Assembly: GCA_964484125.1 (NCBI GenBank)
Contig: CAZAEK010000013.1
Location: 1 to 50,581, forward strand
Length of the DNA stretch: 50,581 nt
Origin: DSSM01 sp964484125
Lineage (GTDB): Bacteria; Bacteroidota; Ignavibacteria; Tepidaquicellales; Tepidaquicellaceae
Direction: 5' to 3'
How positions within the stretch are numbered: the stretch's first letter is position 1; every line of letters begins with the position of its first letter. Under the pieces are notes generated by a model. It was given only the letters and a program-made list of their open reading frames with translations. It had not been told where the DNA came from and did not search any database. Shown piece by piece: positions 6,846 to 15,920 of the stretch. A program made the translations under genes and the position numbers.

Positions 6846-8858
6846 ATGAAAAAAATTCCTGTCTTGATTTTAGTCCTTTTCATTCCTTTATTCTCATATT
6901 CACAAGTAATTTTCAACTCAAAAATTGATTCAGTAAAAAATCTTGTTTCTGCAAATAATCTCAGGAAATACAACAGAGAACTTTCAGGTGATACAATGAC
7001 GAATGTGAACGGGGTTCCGGTACTGATATATTCGAGATATTATCAATCGCCTTCCAATATTATTGCTTCAAATTATATTTTCGAAAAATTCCAGTCATTC
7101 GGTTTACAAACCAGATATCAGCATAACAATTCAACAAACATAAATGTAATAGCAAAAAAAACCGGCAGTAAATATCCGAATAAAAAAATCCTGATTACAG
7201 CTCATTATGATAACATTTTAAATTCAGGTCCGGGTCCGCTTGATACAGTTCATGGTGCAGACGATAATGCGTCAGGAGTTTGTGCCGTACTTGAAGCAGC
7301 AAGACTACTTGCAAATTTTAATTCGTTATATACGATAGAATTCATTGCATGGGACGAGGAAGAAATCGGACTTTATGGTTCAAGGGCTTATGCAGACTCT
7401 TCTTATTTTCATGGGGATACTATTATTGCAGTTTTAAATTTTGATATGATAAGCTGGGATGGAAATAATGACGGAAAAATAACAATAATGACAGATAATA
7501 ATTCCAATTCAATTGCGAATGTTTTTATTGAAGCAATTAACCTTTATCAGATTCCGCTGGTACCGTCAAAATCATTCGGCGGTGGAGGAAGCGACCATTA
7601 TTACTTCTGGCAAAGAGGTTACAAAGCTATTACCGGAATAGAATTCACAGGAGATTTTCATCCTTATTATCACATGCTCGGTGATTCGTGGGATAAGGTA
7701 AATCTGCCGTATTTTCATAACTTTTCGAAAGCCGCAATTGCAACACTTCTCACTCTTGCTTCAGATAATTTTATAATTTTCAATCATACTCCGCCGGTTT
7801 CAAGTCCGGATACATCAGCCAGATACTTAACCTGCGAAATAAAATTCCCTGTAAAAATAGCAACAGGATTAAATGCTCCGAGGTTATATTACAGAATAAA
7901 TTCAGGTCCTTATACTTTTGTAAACGCTCAATCAGTTTCAAATGATATCTACACTTTCAGAATACACGGAAATCCAAGCGGAACTTTAATATCCTATTAT
8001 TTTGCCGCACAGGATTCTGCAGGTAATATTATTTCAACATATCCTTCCGGTGGTTCAGGAATAAATCCACCCGGAACAACACCGCCTCCACAGGTTTTAA
8101 GCTATTCAGTTCAGTCATTAAATAGTTTTACTTCTACAACAGTTCCGAAAACAATATTCGATTTACAGCAAATCAAAGATACGATAAATATTATTCAGGA
8201 CGGAAAAGTTGAAAATGTAAAAGTTAATCTTAACATCAATCATCCCAACGTTGGAGAACTTTTTATTACATTATATCATAATTCTTCTTCTTCAACTCTT
8301 GCTCAATATAACGGTTCAGGAGGACAAAACTTTACAAATACAACTTTCAGCGACAGTGCGAATTTATCAATAACACAGGGAGTTCCCCCATTTACCGGAT
8401 ATTTCAAACCAATTTCACCGCTTAACGTTTTCAATAATCAATCAATGCAGGGTAACTGGATTCTGAGAATATATGACAAGACATCAGGGAATACAGGAAC
8501 ATTATTAAGCTGGTCAGTAATTTTAAGATATTCTCCGCAGGTTGGTATTGGATATCCGGTTAATGAATTACCCGGTGATTTCAGGTTGGAACAAAATTAT
8601 CCGAATCCGTTTAATCCGGTTACGAATATACGTTTCCAAGTTCCGCTCTGTCATTCCTGCGGAAGCAGGAATCCATTTGTTACTATTAAAGTGTTTGATT
8701 TTTTAGGCAGAGAGGTGAGAACACTTTTGAATGAATACAAACAACCGGGGACTTATCAGGTCAGCTTTGATGCCGGAGAACTTTCAAGCGGAGTGTATTT
8801 TTATAAGATGACAGCAGGTGAATTTTCGGATGTGAAGAAAATGATTTTGATAAGATAA
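6846..8858 (+). CDS. T9SS-sorted M28 family metallopeptidase with P domain
   Basis: Secreted zinc aminopeptidase-like enzyme, 670 residues. Signal peptide MKKIPVLILVLFIPLFSYSQ (1-20). The M28 domain (~70-305) shows the co-catalytic zinc set: His120 in LITAHYD, Asp139/140 in GADDNASG, the Glu pair in WDEEEIGLYG (~171-172), Asp in LNFDMI, and His in GSDHYY. A proprotein-convertase P-like domain follows (~430-560, VENVKVNLNINHPNVGELFITL to GNWILRIYD), then the T9SS type A sorting domain from NYPNPFNP (~587) to the end (VKKMILIR). Within the sorting domain, nine codons (CHSCGSRNP, 8649-8675) are an inserted palindromic element absent from paralogues. ATG start gives a proper signal peptide. Confidence 0.88.
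   Translation: MKKIPVLILVLFIPLFSYSQVIFNSKIDSVKNLVSANNLRKYNRELSGDTMTNVNGVPVLIYSRYYQSPSNIIASNYIFEKFQSFGLQTRYQHNNSTNINVIAKKTGSKYPNKKILITAHYDNILNSGPGPLDTVHGADDNASGVCAVLEAARLLANFNSLYTIEFIAWDEEEIGLYGSRAYADSSYFHGDTIIAVLNFDMISWDGNNDGKITIMTDNNSNSIANVFIEAINLYQIPLVPSKSFGGGGSDHYYFWQRGYKAITGIEFTGDFHPYYHMLGDSWDKVNLPYFHNFSKAAIATLLTLASDNFIIFNHTPPVSSPDTSARYLTCEIKFPVKIATGLNAPRLYYRINSGPYTFVNAQSVSNDIYTFRIHGNPSGTLISYYFAAQDSAGNIISTYPSGGSGINPPGTTPPPQVLSYSVQSLNSFTSTTVPKTIFDLQQIKDTINIIQDGKVENVKVNLNINHPNVGELFITLYHNSSSSTLAQYNGSGGQNFTNTTFSDSANLSITQGVPPFTGYFKPISPLNVFNNQSMQGNWILRIYDKTSGNTGTLLSWSVILRYSPQVGIGYPVNELPGDFRLEQNYPNPFNPVTNIRFQVPLCHSCGSRNPFVTIKVFDFLGREVRTLLNEYKQPGTYQVSFDAGELSSGVYFYKMTAGEFSDVKKMILIR
8649..8675 (+). 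repeat. 27-nt palindromic REP-like element, in-frame in a T9SS domain
   Basis: TGTC, then an 8-bp stem ATTCCTGC (8653-8660), a GGAA tetraloop and GCAGGAAT (8665-8672), then CCA. The match to the 37084 copy continues through TTTGTTA to 8682. The element occupies exactly nine codons of the M28 peptidase sorting domain (CHSCGSRNP). The same layout with a different but still complementary stem occurs at 37084 and 48061. It resembles dispersed bacterial REP/dRS3-like palindromes built on ATTCC...GGAAT. Confidence 0.8.
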
Positions 8859-8896
8859 TTAAAATTTGTAAATAATTGTAACAAGTCATAAAATCT

Positions 8897-8931
8897 ATTC
8901 TAAATACATTTAATAGAATGTATTTTAGAAT
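8897..8931 (+). repeat. Inverted repeat between the M28 and arylsulfotransferase genes
   Basis: ATTCTAAATACATT (8897-8910) pairs with AATGTATTTTAGAAT (8917-8931, one bulged T) around a six-base loop. It is followed by AAAAATTTTTT and the start codon at 8943. It could end the M28 transcript or fold in the leader of the next gene. The long A-run before the T-run makes a standard intrinsic terminator less certain. Confidence 0.5.
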
Positions 8932-8942
8932 AAAAATTTTTT

Positions 8943-10873
8943 ATGGCGAAAAAATTATTAATTTTATTTCTACTGCTTGCGGGAAATTTATTTTCTCAGA
9001 CAAAAGAATATTTATATTTAAGTCCGGTCCCGGGTTCAAAATTTCACAATCCGGAAACAAATATAATTATAAAACCTGTAGTTTTTCCATCATTTGCCGA
9101 TTTGAATTCGCAAAGCTACATTAGTGTTTCAGGAGCAAGCACCGGTAAAGTTACAGGAAAAATAAATTATTCTGTCAGAGATAATTATATAATTTTTACG
9201 CCAGATAAACATTTTGCATTGGGAGAAACAGTTACTGTAAATATTGGCGATACAAGAAATCCATACAGCTATTCTTTTGGAATAAAAAGAGTTAAACCGA
9301 ATATTACTTTCGACAGTTTTCAAAGCGAGATTGGAGCAATAAATCAGGAACCGGCAAATCAGATTTTTGGAGTTAGTCCGGGCGATTCCTTACCTTCAGA
9401 TATGCCGAGAATTACTGTATTGAATAATCTTAACCCGTCAAACGGAAANNNNNNNNNNNNNNNNNNNNNNNNNNNNNNNNNNNNNNNNNNNNNNNNNNNN
9501 NNNNNNNNNNNNNNNNNNNNNNNNNNNNNNNNNNNNNNNNNNNNNNNNCTTCAGATATGCCGAGAATTACTGTATTGAATAATCTTAACCCGTCAAACGG
9601 AAAAATTTTTATTTCTCCTATGAGAGTATTCGGGAATTATTCGCCTTATCTACAAATAGTTAATAATGACGGTTCATATTTCTTTTACAGGAAGATGAAT
9701 AATAATGTATATGATTTTAAATTACAGCCGACAGGATTACTGACTTATGCAGATTATAATAAGGCAAAATTTTACGGGCTTGATTCAAATTACAATTTAG
9801 TTGACAGTTTTTATTGCGGAAACGGATACGTAACAGATGAGCACGAATTAAGAATACTTCCGAGCGGAAATTTCTTTTTAATGAGTTACGACCCGCAGAT
9901 TGTTGATATGAGCCTGATTGTTCCGGGCGGAGATACTGCGGCAACTGTCATAGGATTAATTATACAGGAATTAAATCCGCAGAAGCAGGTTATTTTCCAA
10001 TGGAGGAGCTGGGACCATTTTGAAATTACTGATGCCACACAAATCAGTCTGACTGCAAAGACGATTGATTATGTTCACGGAAATGCAATTGAGATAGATA
10101 ACGACCATAACATATTGATATCATCGTGACATATTGAAGAAATAACAAAGATAAACAGAACCACAGGTGCAGTAATGTGGAGACTCGGAGGAAAGAACAA
10201 TCAGTTTGAATTCATAAACGACCCGATTGGATTCAGCTATCAACATTCAATCAGGAGAGTATCAGGCAACAATATTATTCTATTCGACAACGGAAATTAT
10301 CACACACCGGCTTTTTCAAGAGCTATTGAGTATTCTCTTGACGAGGTAAATAAAAAAGTAACACTTGTGTGGCAATACCGAAGTACTCCTGACGTATTTG
10401 CAATAGCAATGGGTAATGTTCAGCGGTTAAGTAACGGTAATACATTGATAGGATGGGGAACGCTTGCTAATCCTTCTGTAACCGAAGTGAACCCTGCAGG
10501 TCAGAAGGTTTATGAGCAAAGGAATCCGAACATGGTATATTCATACAGAGCTCACAGATTTTTATGGAAAGATGTTATAACCAATAAGGGAACCGAATCT
10601 GAAATAATTGAAGGTTATAAACTTGAGCAGAATTATCCGAATCCGTTCAATTCAATTTCAAATGTTAAATTTCAAATTAAAAATCCGGGCATTGTTTCAT
10701 TGAAAGTTTTTGATATTTTAGGCAGAGAGGTGAGAACACTTTTGAATGAATACAAACAACCGGGAAAATATCAGGTCAGTTTTGATGCCGGAGAACTTTC
10801 AAGCGGGGTGTATTTTTATAAGATGACAGCAGGTGAATTTTCAGATGTGAAGAAAATGATACTGGTAAATTAA
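8943..10873 (+). pseudogene. T9SS-sorted aryl-sulfate sulfotransferase, interrupted by TGA and a scaffold gap
   Basis: One reading frame continues from MAKKLLILFLLLAGNLFSQ (signal peptide, 8943) to VKKMILVN (10873) if the N gap and the 55-bp duplicate behind it (9449-9603, 155 bases) are collapsed; the frame then stays in register. The readable parts are 8943-9448, 9557-10126 and 10130-10873. An N-terminal strand-rich domain (~20-125) precedes an arylsulfotransferase beta-propeller (DEHELRILPSGNFFLMSYD, YVHGNAIEIDNDHNILISS, HIEEITKINRTTGAVMWRLGG, LSNGNTLIGWG). A T9SS sorting domain starting NYPNPFNS ends it. A TGA at 10127-10129 sits where relatives usually have Arg (ISS-R-H), a single CGA-to-TGA change. 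TGA is a normal stop for other genes here. About 590 residues if intact. Whether it is a real nonsense mutation or a base error cannot be told. Confidence 0.78.
9449..9548. other. Assembly gap of 100 N with a duplicated flank
   Basis: Exactly 100 N, the usual placeholder for a gap of unknown size. The 55 bases before it (9394-9448) are identical to the 55 after it (9549-9603), so the two contigs very probably overlap and no sequence is missing. Collapsing 155 bases keeps the arylsulfotransferase frame open. Confidence 0.95.
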
Positions 10874-11271
10874 TTTCCGTCAACTTTTCTTAGATATTCA
10901 AGTATTGCGCGGGCATCCTGCTCTGATATGTTTTGGAATTTCATACGCATCGGATATTTTTTTGCAAGTTCTTTTATAGTTTCATTTTCTTTTTCCATTC
11001 CTTCAGGGTTAAGAATCATATTCATAATAAATTCAGGAGTTCTTTTCTTTGTAACACCTGTTAAGTTCGGACCTGTAAGTTCCCTATCGAATCTGTGACA
11101 GGTGAGACAGTTTTTTTCAAAGACGTCCTGACCTTTAGATGCAAGTACATTGTCAAATGGTTTAAATTCCACTTTTTTTACAGGACCGATTCCTTTATCA
11201 TTAGAACCACAGCCATAGAAAAAATGAACTGATACTAAAGCAACAACAAAAAGAACAATTATTTTACTCAT
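10870..11271 (-). CDS. Lipoprotein class I cytochrome c
   Basis: A 133-residue exported monohaem cytochrome. The N-terminus (MSKIIVLFVVALVSVHFFYGC) is a lipoprotein signal with the lipobox FYGC at Cys21, so it is probably anchored to a membrane facing the periplasm. The haem-binding CLTCH motif follows in EKNCLTCHRFDRELTGPNLTGV (~55-76); PMRMKFQNIS (~107-116) supplies the likely methionine axial ligand. It ends in the usual helix EQDARAILEYLRKV. The gene is convergent with the arylsulfotransferase and their stop codons overlap by four bases. Role: electron carrier to an oxidase or another acceptor; no redox partner gene adjoins it. Confidence 0.87.
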   Translation of the reverse strand: MSKIIVLFVVALVSVHFFYGCGSNDKGIGPVKKVEFKPFDNVLASKGQDVFEKNCLTCHRFDRELTGPNLTGVTKKRTPEFIMNMILNPEGMEKENETIKELAKKYPMRMKFQNISEQDARAILEYLRKVDGN

Positions 11272-11355
11272 AATTTAATTTTTTAGGTATTAATTTTCTT
11301 ATATTTTTGAAATTTAATTTTATTTAATTTCCATAATGTCAAAATATATAAAAAA

Positions 11356-13497
11356 ATGAGAATACGCAATAAATTTCTTATAATTTTCATTTCAATAATA
11401 TTTCTCTTTTGTTTAATCTTTCTGGTGTTCTTCAAGATTCAGATGAACAACAACAAAAATCTGCAGGAGGTTACTTTAAAACAATTTGATCAATCTGTGA
11501 TTTCAGCTTTAAGGATAAAATCACAGCTTTATCAAAAGACTGCAAATGATTATTCACTCTGGACGAGCATGGCAAGTTATACAAAAGCACCTGATGAAAA
11601 ATGGACAACAGAAAATCTTTCATACCTTCAGAGAGATTACAAAATAAATCTTATAGGCATATTTGATAAAAGCGGTAAACAATTATTTTTTAATTCAAAT
11701 ATAGGTTTCAAAAGCGGAGAAGAACTCGGACTTACCGAGTCATTCTATAAAAGAGCATTAAGGGACAGGAATTTTTATTATTTTTATTTAACAGAATCAG
11801 GACCTCTGCAGATATGGGTTTCAACTATTCACAATACAGATGATTTAAACAAAGTTAAAGAGCCGACAGGAATTTTTATAATCGGAAAGTTGTGGGACGC
11901 AGAGTATATATCCGATATTAATAATATGGCAGGATGTGAATATAGTTTAGTAAGAGGGAGCTCCGGCGATTTTAATACAGAGGAATATAATTTGTCAATG
12001 AGTTTCCCTTTAAGAGACTGGAATGAAGTAATTGTGGGATATGCAGTCTTTAATAAGAGTCTTAATTTTGTTGAGAATTATGTATTACTATCAAGGGTTT
12101 CATATTTTTTGTTTGTTTTACTTGCAATAGTATTGCTTGTAATTTCATTCTGGTCATTTCACAGATGGTTTGATAAACCTGTCAAACAAATTTCTATGAG
12201 TCTGAAAGAAAATGATATGAGACATATTGAAAAGCTTAAACACGAGAAAAATGAACTTGGAACATTTGCGAATATAGTTGATAAATTTTACAGTCAGAAG
12301 AAAGAGCTTGAAGAAGCGAAGGCAAAAGCAGAGGAATCATCTACACTGAAAACGTCATTAATTGCAAATATGAGTCATGAACTAAGGACTCCAATGACAG
12401 GAATAATCGGATTTTCTGAAATGCTGAAAGATATGCTGCAGAATTCCGAATACACGGAAGTAATTCAGAACATACTTGATTCATCGAGGCGTTTAATGCG
12501 GACTCTTGATTCAATACTAAATCTTTCGATATTCGAATCAGGAAAGATGAACAGGAAAAATATAAAGATGGAAATTATAGATGCGGCAGATGAGACAAAA
12601 TCAATTTTCAAACAGTATGCGGATTTGTACAAAGATAAAAATCTTGAATGTAAATATACTAATGAGGGAAATGTTAAAGTGTATATTAACCGGTACTTAT
12701 TTTCAGAAATTATTACTAATCTGATAGACAATGCATTCAAGTTTACAAAAGAGGGTTCCGTATCAGTCAGCGTACATACAGTAATGAATAAGGAAAATAA
12801 AAAATTTGCTGTAATATCAGTAAAAGATACGGGAATAGGAATAGCACCTGAACATCAGGAAATCATTTTTCAGGAATTCAGACAGGTAAGCGAAGGATAT
12901 AACAGAACATTTGAAGGAATCGGTCTCGGACTTTCATTATGTAAAAAGATGGCAGAATTTATGAGCGGGAAAATATTTATTTCGAGTGAGTTAAATAAAG
13001 GGTCTGAATTTTCTGCAATATTTCCGCTTGTAATTGAGAACATTCCTGTATCAGTTACACCGAAGCCGGAGTCAGAAGTAATTGAAACAAAGAAAGAGGT
13101 GACGACAGAAGAATATATTTCGCAGAGGAAGGGAGATATACTTGTAGTTGAAGATAATCAGGTAAACCTTGACCTGATAAAGGTATATCTGAATGAGATA
13201 TGTAATATTGATTCAACGCGTGACGGATTTTCAGCGATACAACTTGCATCTGCAAAGAAGTACAATGCAATATTAATGGATATAAATCTCGGACCGGCAA
13301 TGGACGGATTGAAGACAGCAAAGGAGATAAGGAAAATTGAAGGATATGAACATATACCGATTATAGCAGTAACAGGTTATTCAACAGAAGATGACAGAAA
13401 AAGGATTTTAGATGAAGGGCTTGATTATCATATACCCAAGCCGTTCAGCAAAAACCACTTAATAGATATAGTTAGAAAATTTATATACCATAATTAG
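11356..13497 (+). CDS. Hybrid sensor histidine kinase/response regulator
   Basis: Membrane-bound two-component sensor of 713 residues. TM1 is ~7-27 and TM2 ~250-268. The extracytoplasmic loop (~30-248) has NDYSLWTSM (64-72), like the start of a CHASE4 sensor domain. A HAMP-like/coiled linker leads to HisKA with SHELRTP and phospho-acceptor His341, then HATPase_c (NLIDNAFKFTKEG ~455-467, DTGIGIAPEHQ 491-501, GIGLGLSLCKK 521-531). The C-terminal receiver (~594-711) has its acidic pair in ILVVEDN, phospho-acceptor Asp642 in MDINLGPAMDG, and Lys in PKPF. No output domain, so the receiver probably passes phosphate to a separate protein or has an internal role. It stands alone; its end overlaps convergent rdgB by 17 bases. 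Confidence 0.9.
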   Translation: MRIRNKFLIIFISIIFLFCLIFLVFFKIQMNNNKNLQEVTLKQFDQSVISALRIKSQLYQKTANDYSLWTSMASYTKAPDEKWTTENLSYLQRDYKINLIGIFDKSGKQLFFNSNIGFKSGEELGLTESFYKRALRDRNFYYFYLTESGPLQIWVSTIHNTDDLNKVKEPTGIFIIGKLWDAEYISDINNMAGCEYSLVRGSSGDFNTEEYNLSMSFPLRDWNEVIVGYAVFNKSLNFVENYVLLSRVSYFLFVLLAIVLLVISFWSFHRWFDKPVKQISMSLKENDMRHIEKLKHEKNELGTFANIVDKFYSQKKELEEAKAKAEESSTLKTSLIANMSHELRTPMTGIIGFSEMLKDMLQNSEYTEVIQNILDSSRRLMRTLDSILNLSIFESGKMNRKNIKMEIIDAADETKSIFKQYADLYKDKNLECKYTNEGNVKVYINRYLFSEIITNLIDNAFKFTKEGSVSVSVHTVMNKENKKFAVISVKDTGIGIAPEHQEIIFQEFRQVSEGYNRTFEGIGLGLSLCKKMAEFMSGKIFISSELNKGSEFSAIFPLVIENIPVSVTPKPESEVIETKKEVTTEEYISQRKGDILVVEDNQVNLDLIKVYLNEICNIDSTRDGFSAIQLASAKKYNAILMDINLGPAMDGLKTAKEIRKIEGYEHIPIIAVTGYSTEDDRKRILDEGLDYHIPKPFSKNHLIDIVRKFIYHN

Positions 13498-14080
13498 AAG
13501 TCATTAAAAAGTTTATAAACTTTTCAATGGCTTTGGCACGGTGTGAGCATTGATTTTTTTCTTCACTGCTCATCTCTGCATAGGTTTTATCAAAACCATC
13601 GGGAATAAAGAGAGGGTCGTAACCGAATCCACTATCACCGGATTTTGATTCTTTGATTATTCCGTCAACTTTTCCTTCAAAGAAAAAATGTTTATCACGG
13701 TCAGTTACAAGACAGGCAACCGTAATAAAACGTGCAGTTCTTTTATTGTAAGGAACTCCGTTTAATTCTGTAAGCAATTTTCTGCAGTTATCATCATAGG
13801 TTGCATTTTCGCCTGCATATCTTGAAGAATATACACCTGGCGCTCCATCAAGTGCATCAACGAAAAGTCCTGTATCATCAGCAAGAGCGGGGATACCTGT
13901 TGCAATGAAAACCTCAAATGCTTTCTTAAATGCATTTCCTTCGAGAGTATCTTTATCCTCTTCAACTTCGATATTAATTTGTAAATCTTTAAGGGAAAGG
14001 AGTTCAAAACCCTCAAGATTAATTTTATTTTTTATTTCTTCAACTTTGTGAAGATTATTCGTGGCTAAAATTAATTTCAA
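13481..14080 (-). CDS. rdgB: RdgB/HAM1 non-canonical purine NTP pyrophosphatase
   Basis: House-cleaning enzyme that hydrolyses dITP, ITP and XTP to monophosphate and PPi, keeping deaminated purines out of DNA. 199 residues, normal length. The N-terminal LILATNNLHKVEEIK carries the TxNxxK nucleotide-binding motif; LADDTGLFVDALDGAPGVYSSRYAG has the catalytic acids; GFGYDPLFIP and SHRAKAI close the pocket. Its ATG overlaps the nuoF stop by four bases, so it is translated as the last cistron of nuoABCDEF. The 3' end overlaps the convergent histidine kinase gene by 17 bases. Confidence 0.92.
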   Translation of the reverse strand: MKLILATNNLHKVEEIKNKINLEGFELLSLKDLQINIEVEEDKDTLEGNAFKKAFEVFIATGIPALADDTGLFVDALDGAPGVYSSRYAGENATYDDNCRKLLTELNGVPYNKRTARFITVACLVTDRDKHFFFEGKVDGIIKESKSGDSGFGYDPLFIPDGFDKTYAEMSSEEKNQCSHRAKAIEKFINFLMTSNYGI

Positions 14081-15387
14081 CTTCCTATGGTTTCCTGATT
14101 ATGTCTTAATGAATGCACCTTGTTTTTTACTTCAGGTTTGACAGGTGTTTCCGGAATTTTCTTTTCAAATTCACTTCTGAACTTTCTTATAGTCCATTTG
14201 ACAGGCCAGGCAGCAGCGTCTCCGAGTGCGCAGATAGTATTTCCTTCAATATTTTCAGAGACATTAATCAACATATCAAGGTCTTCTTTTCTTCCCTTGC
14301 CTTCATCAATTCTTTTTAACATTCTTAGAAGCCATCCTGTACCTTCCCTGCAAGGAGTACATTGTCCGCAGGACTCATGATAATAGAAGTGAGCAATCTT
14401 AATTAAAATTTTCACAAGGTCAGTATCTTCATTCATAACAATAACGCCTGCAGTTCCGATTGAAGAGCCGATAGCTTTCAGACTTTCATTATCCATTTTT
14501 ATTGTCATTACTTCTTCTTTAGTAAGCGGCGGCATTGAGGTTCCGCCGGGAATTACCATCTTTATCTCTTTATTATCTGTAACGCCTCCGCAGTATTCAT
14601 TAATAATTTTAATTAATGGAGTACCTGTCTCTAGTTCATATACACCTGGTTTATTAACATGTCCGCTGACACCAAAGAGCAAGGTACCCGGATGTTTCGG
14701 CTCGCCAATTTTTGAGAACCATTCACCTCCGTTTTCAATAATAGGAGGAATATTTGCGAGAGTCTCTATATTATTAATAGTAGTGGGATTTCCCCATAAT
14801 CCGTATTGAGCCGGGAAAGGAGGTTTAACTCTGGGATATCCCCTTTTCCCTTCCAGTGAATTCATTAAAGCTGATTCTTCACCGCATATATAAGCACCGG
14901 CGCCGCGGTGAATATAAATATCTGTTGAAAATTCCGTTCCGAGTATATTCTTACCAATATAACCTTTTTTATATGCTTCCTGTAGTTTTTCTTCGAGAAT
15001 ATTAATCCATTTATAATATTCACCTCTGATATAAACGTAAGCAGTTTTAATTCCCATTGCATAACATGCAAGCAATACGCCTTCAATAAACTGGTGTGGA
15101 TTTTTTTCAAATATTTCCCTGTCTTTAAAACTTCCGGGTTCGCTCTCATCTCCGTTGCAACATAAATATTTCGGCTTATCATTTCCTTTTGGCATGAAAG
15201 ACCATTTTAAACCTGTGGGGAAACAGGCACCGCCTCTGCCTCGCAGATTTGAACGTTTAACTTCTTCAATCACCTGCTCCGGAGTCATTTCGAAAAGGGC
15301 TTTCCTTAATGCGGCGTAACCTCCGTTTTCTTCATATACTTCAATTTTATCTAAATTTGGAATATCCTTGAGAATTATTTTTGTCAT
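14077..15387 (-). CDS. nuoF: NADH-quinone oxidoreductase subunit NuoF
   Basis: NADH-oxidising subunit of respiratory Complex I, carrying FMN and cluster N3 at the tip of the cytoplasmic arm. 436 residues. GRGGACFPTGLKW (50-62) and GAGAYICGEESAL (162-174) form the FMN/NADH site; Cys340, Cys343, Cys346 (SCGQCTPCREGTGW) and Cys386 ligate the [4Fe-4S] cluster. It starts nine bases after the nuoE stop and overlaps rdgB by four bases. The electron-wire subunit NuoG, which normally follows, is absent here. Confidence 0.94.
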   Translation of the reverse strand: MTKIILKDIPNLDKIEVYEENGGYAALRKALFEMTPEQVIEEVKRSNLRGRGGACFPTGLKWSFMPKGNDKPKYLCCNGDESEPGSFKDREIFEKNPHQFIEGVLLACYAMGIKTAYVYIRGEYYKWINILEEKLQEAYKKGYIGKNILGTEFSTDIYIHRGAGAYICGEESALMNSLEGKRGYPRVKPPFPAQYGLWGNPTTINNIETLANIPPIIENGGEWFSKIGEPKHPGTLLFGVSGHVNKPGVYELETGTPLIKIINEYCGGVTDNKEIKMVIPGGTSMPPLTKEEVMTIKMDNESLKAIGSSIGTAGVIVMNEDTDLVKILIKIAHFYYHESCGQCTPCREGTGWLLRMLKRIDEGKGRKEDLDMLINVSENIEGNTICALGDAAAWPVKWTIRKFRSEFEKKIPETPVKPEVKNKVHSLRHNQETIGS

Positions 15388-15396
15388 CAGTGGGAA

Positions 15397-15891
15397 TTAC
15401 TGTTTTAAATTTTCCTGAAAATGATTTTTGAAATGTTCTATCAATTCATCTGCTTTTTCAATTGTCATATTTTCATAATACTCTTTATTATTTACCTGAA
15501 GCATTGGAGCAGTTGCACAACTTCCGAGACATTCAACTTCTTCGATGGTAAACATACCGTCAGGAGTAGTTTCCTTGTTTTTAATACCGAGTTTTTGTGA
15601 AAAATAACTGAATAATTCATAGCCGCCTCTGAGAGTGCATGATACATTTGTACATATCTGTAAATGGAATTTACCCTGCTTTTTTTTATTGAACATTGTA
15701 TAGAATGATACAACTCCGAGAATGTGTTCATAACTAATATTTAAAATTTCTGCTACTTCTTTCATCGAATCAGTTGAAATCCATCCTTCTTTTTCCTGCA
15801 CCATCCATAGAACAGGAAGCAATGCTGATTGTGAAGTTTCGTATCTTGATTTGAGTTTTTCTATTTCTTTAATTTCTTCTTGATTAAACAT
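15397..15891 (-). CDS. nuoE: NADH-quinone oxidoreductase subunit NuoE
   Basis: The 24-kDa-type thioredoxin-fold subunit of Complex I. It holds the [2Fe-2S] cluster N1a with Cys80 and Cys85 (CTNVSC) and Cys121 and Cys125 (CLGSC). 164 residues, normal. The N-terminal helical bundle (EEIKEIEKLKSRYETSQSALLPVLWMVQEKEGWIS) packs against NuoF in known structures. It lies 29 bases after nuoD and nine before nuoF, with the canonical order. Confidence 0.94.
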   Translation of the reverse strand: MFNQEEIKEIEKLKSRYETSQSALLPVLWMVQEKEGWISTDSMKEVAEILNISYEHILGVVSFYTMFNKKKQGKFHLQICTNVSCTLRGGYELFSYFSQKLGIKNKETTPDGMFTIEEVECLGSCATAPMLQVNNKEYYENMTIEKADELIEHFKNHFQENLKQ

Positions 15892-15920
15892 TCGTTTGAA
15901 TATTAACTTTAAAATCTTAA

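Noticed and set aside
10127..10129. TGA recoded as an amino acid (selenocysteine or tryptophan)
   Set aside because: TGA ends several intact genes here (for example at 31480, 34416, 37074 and 45131), no stem-loop follows the codon, and the family residue is Arg.
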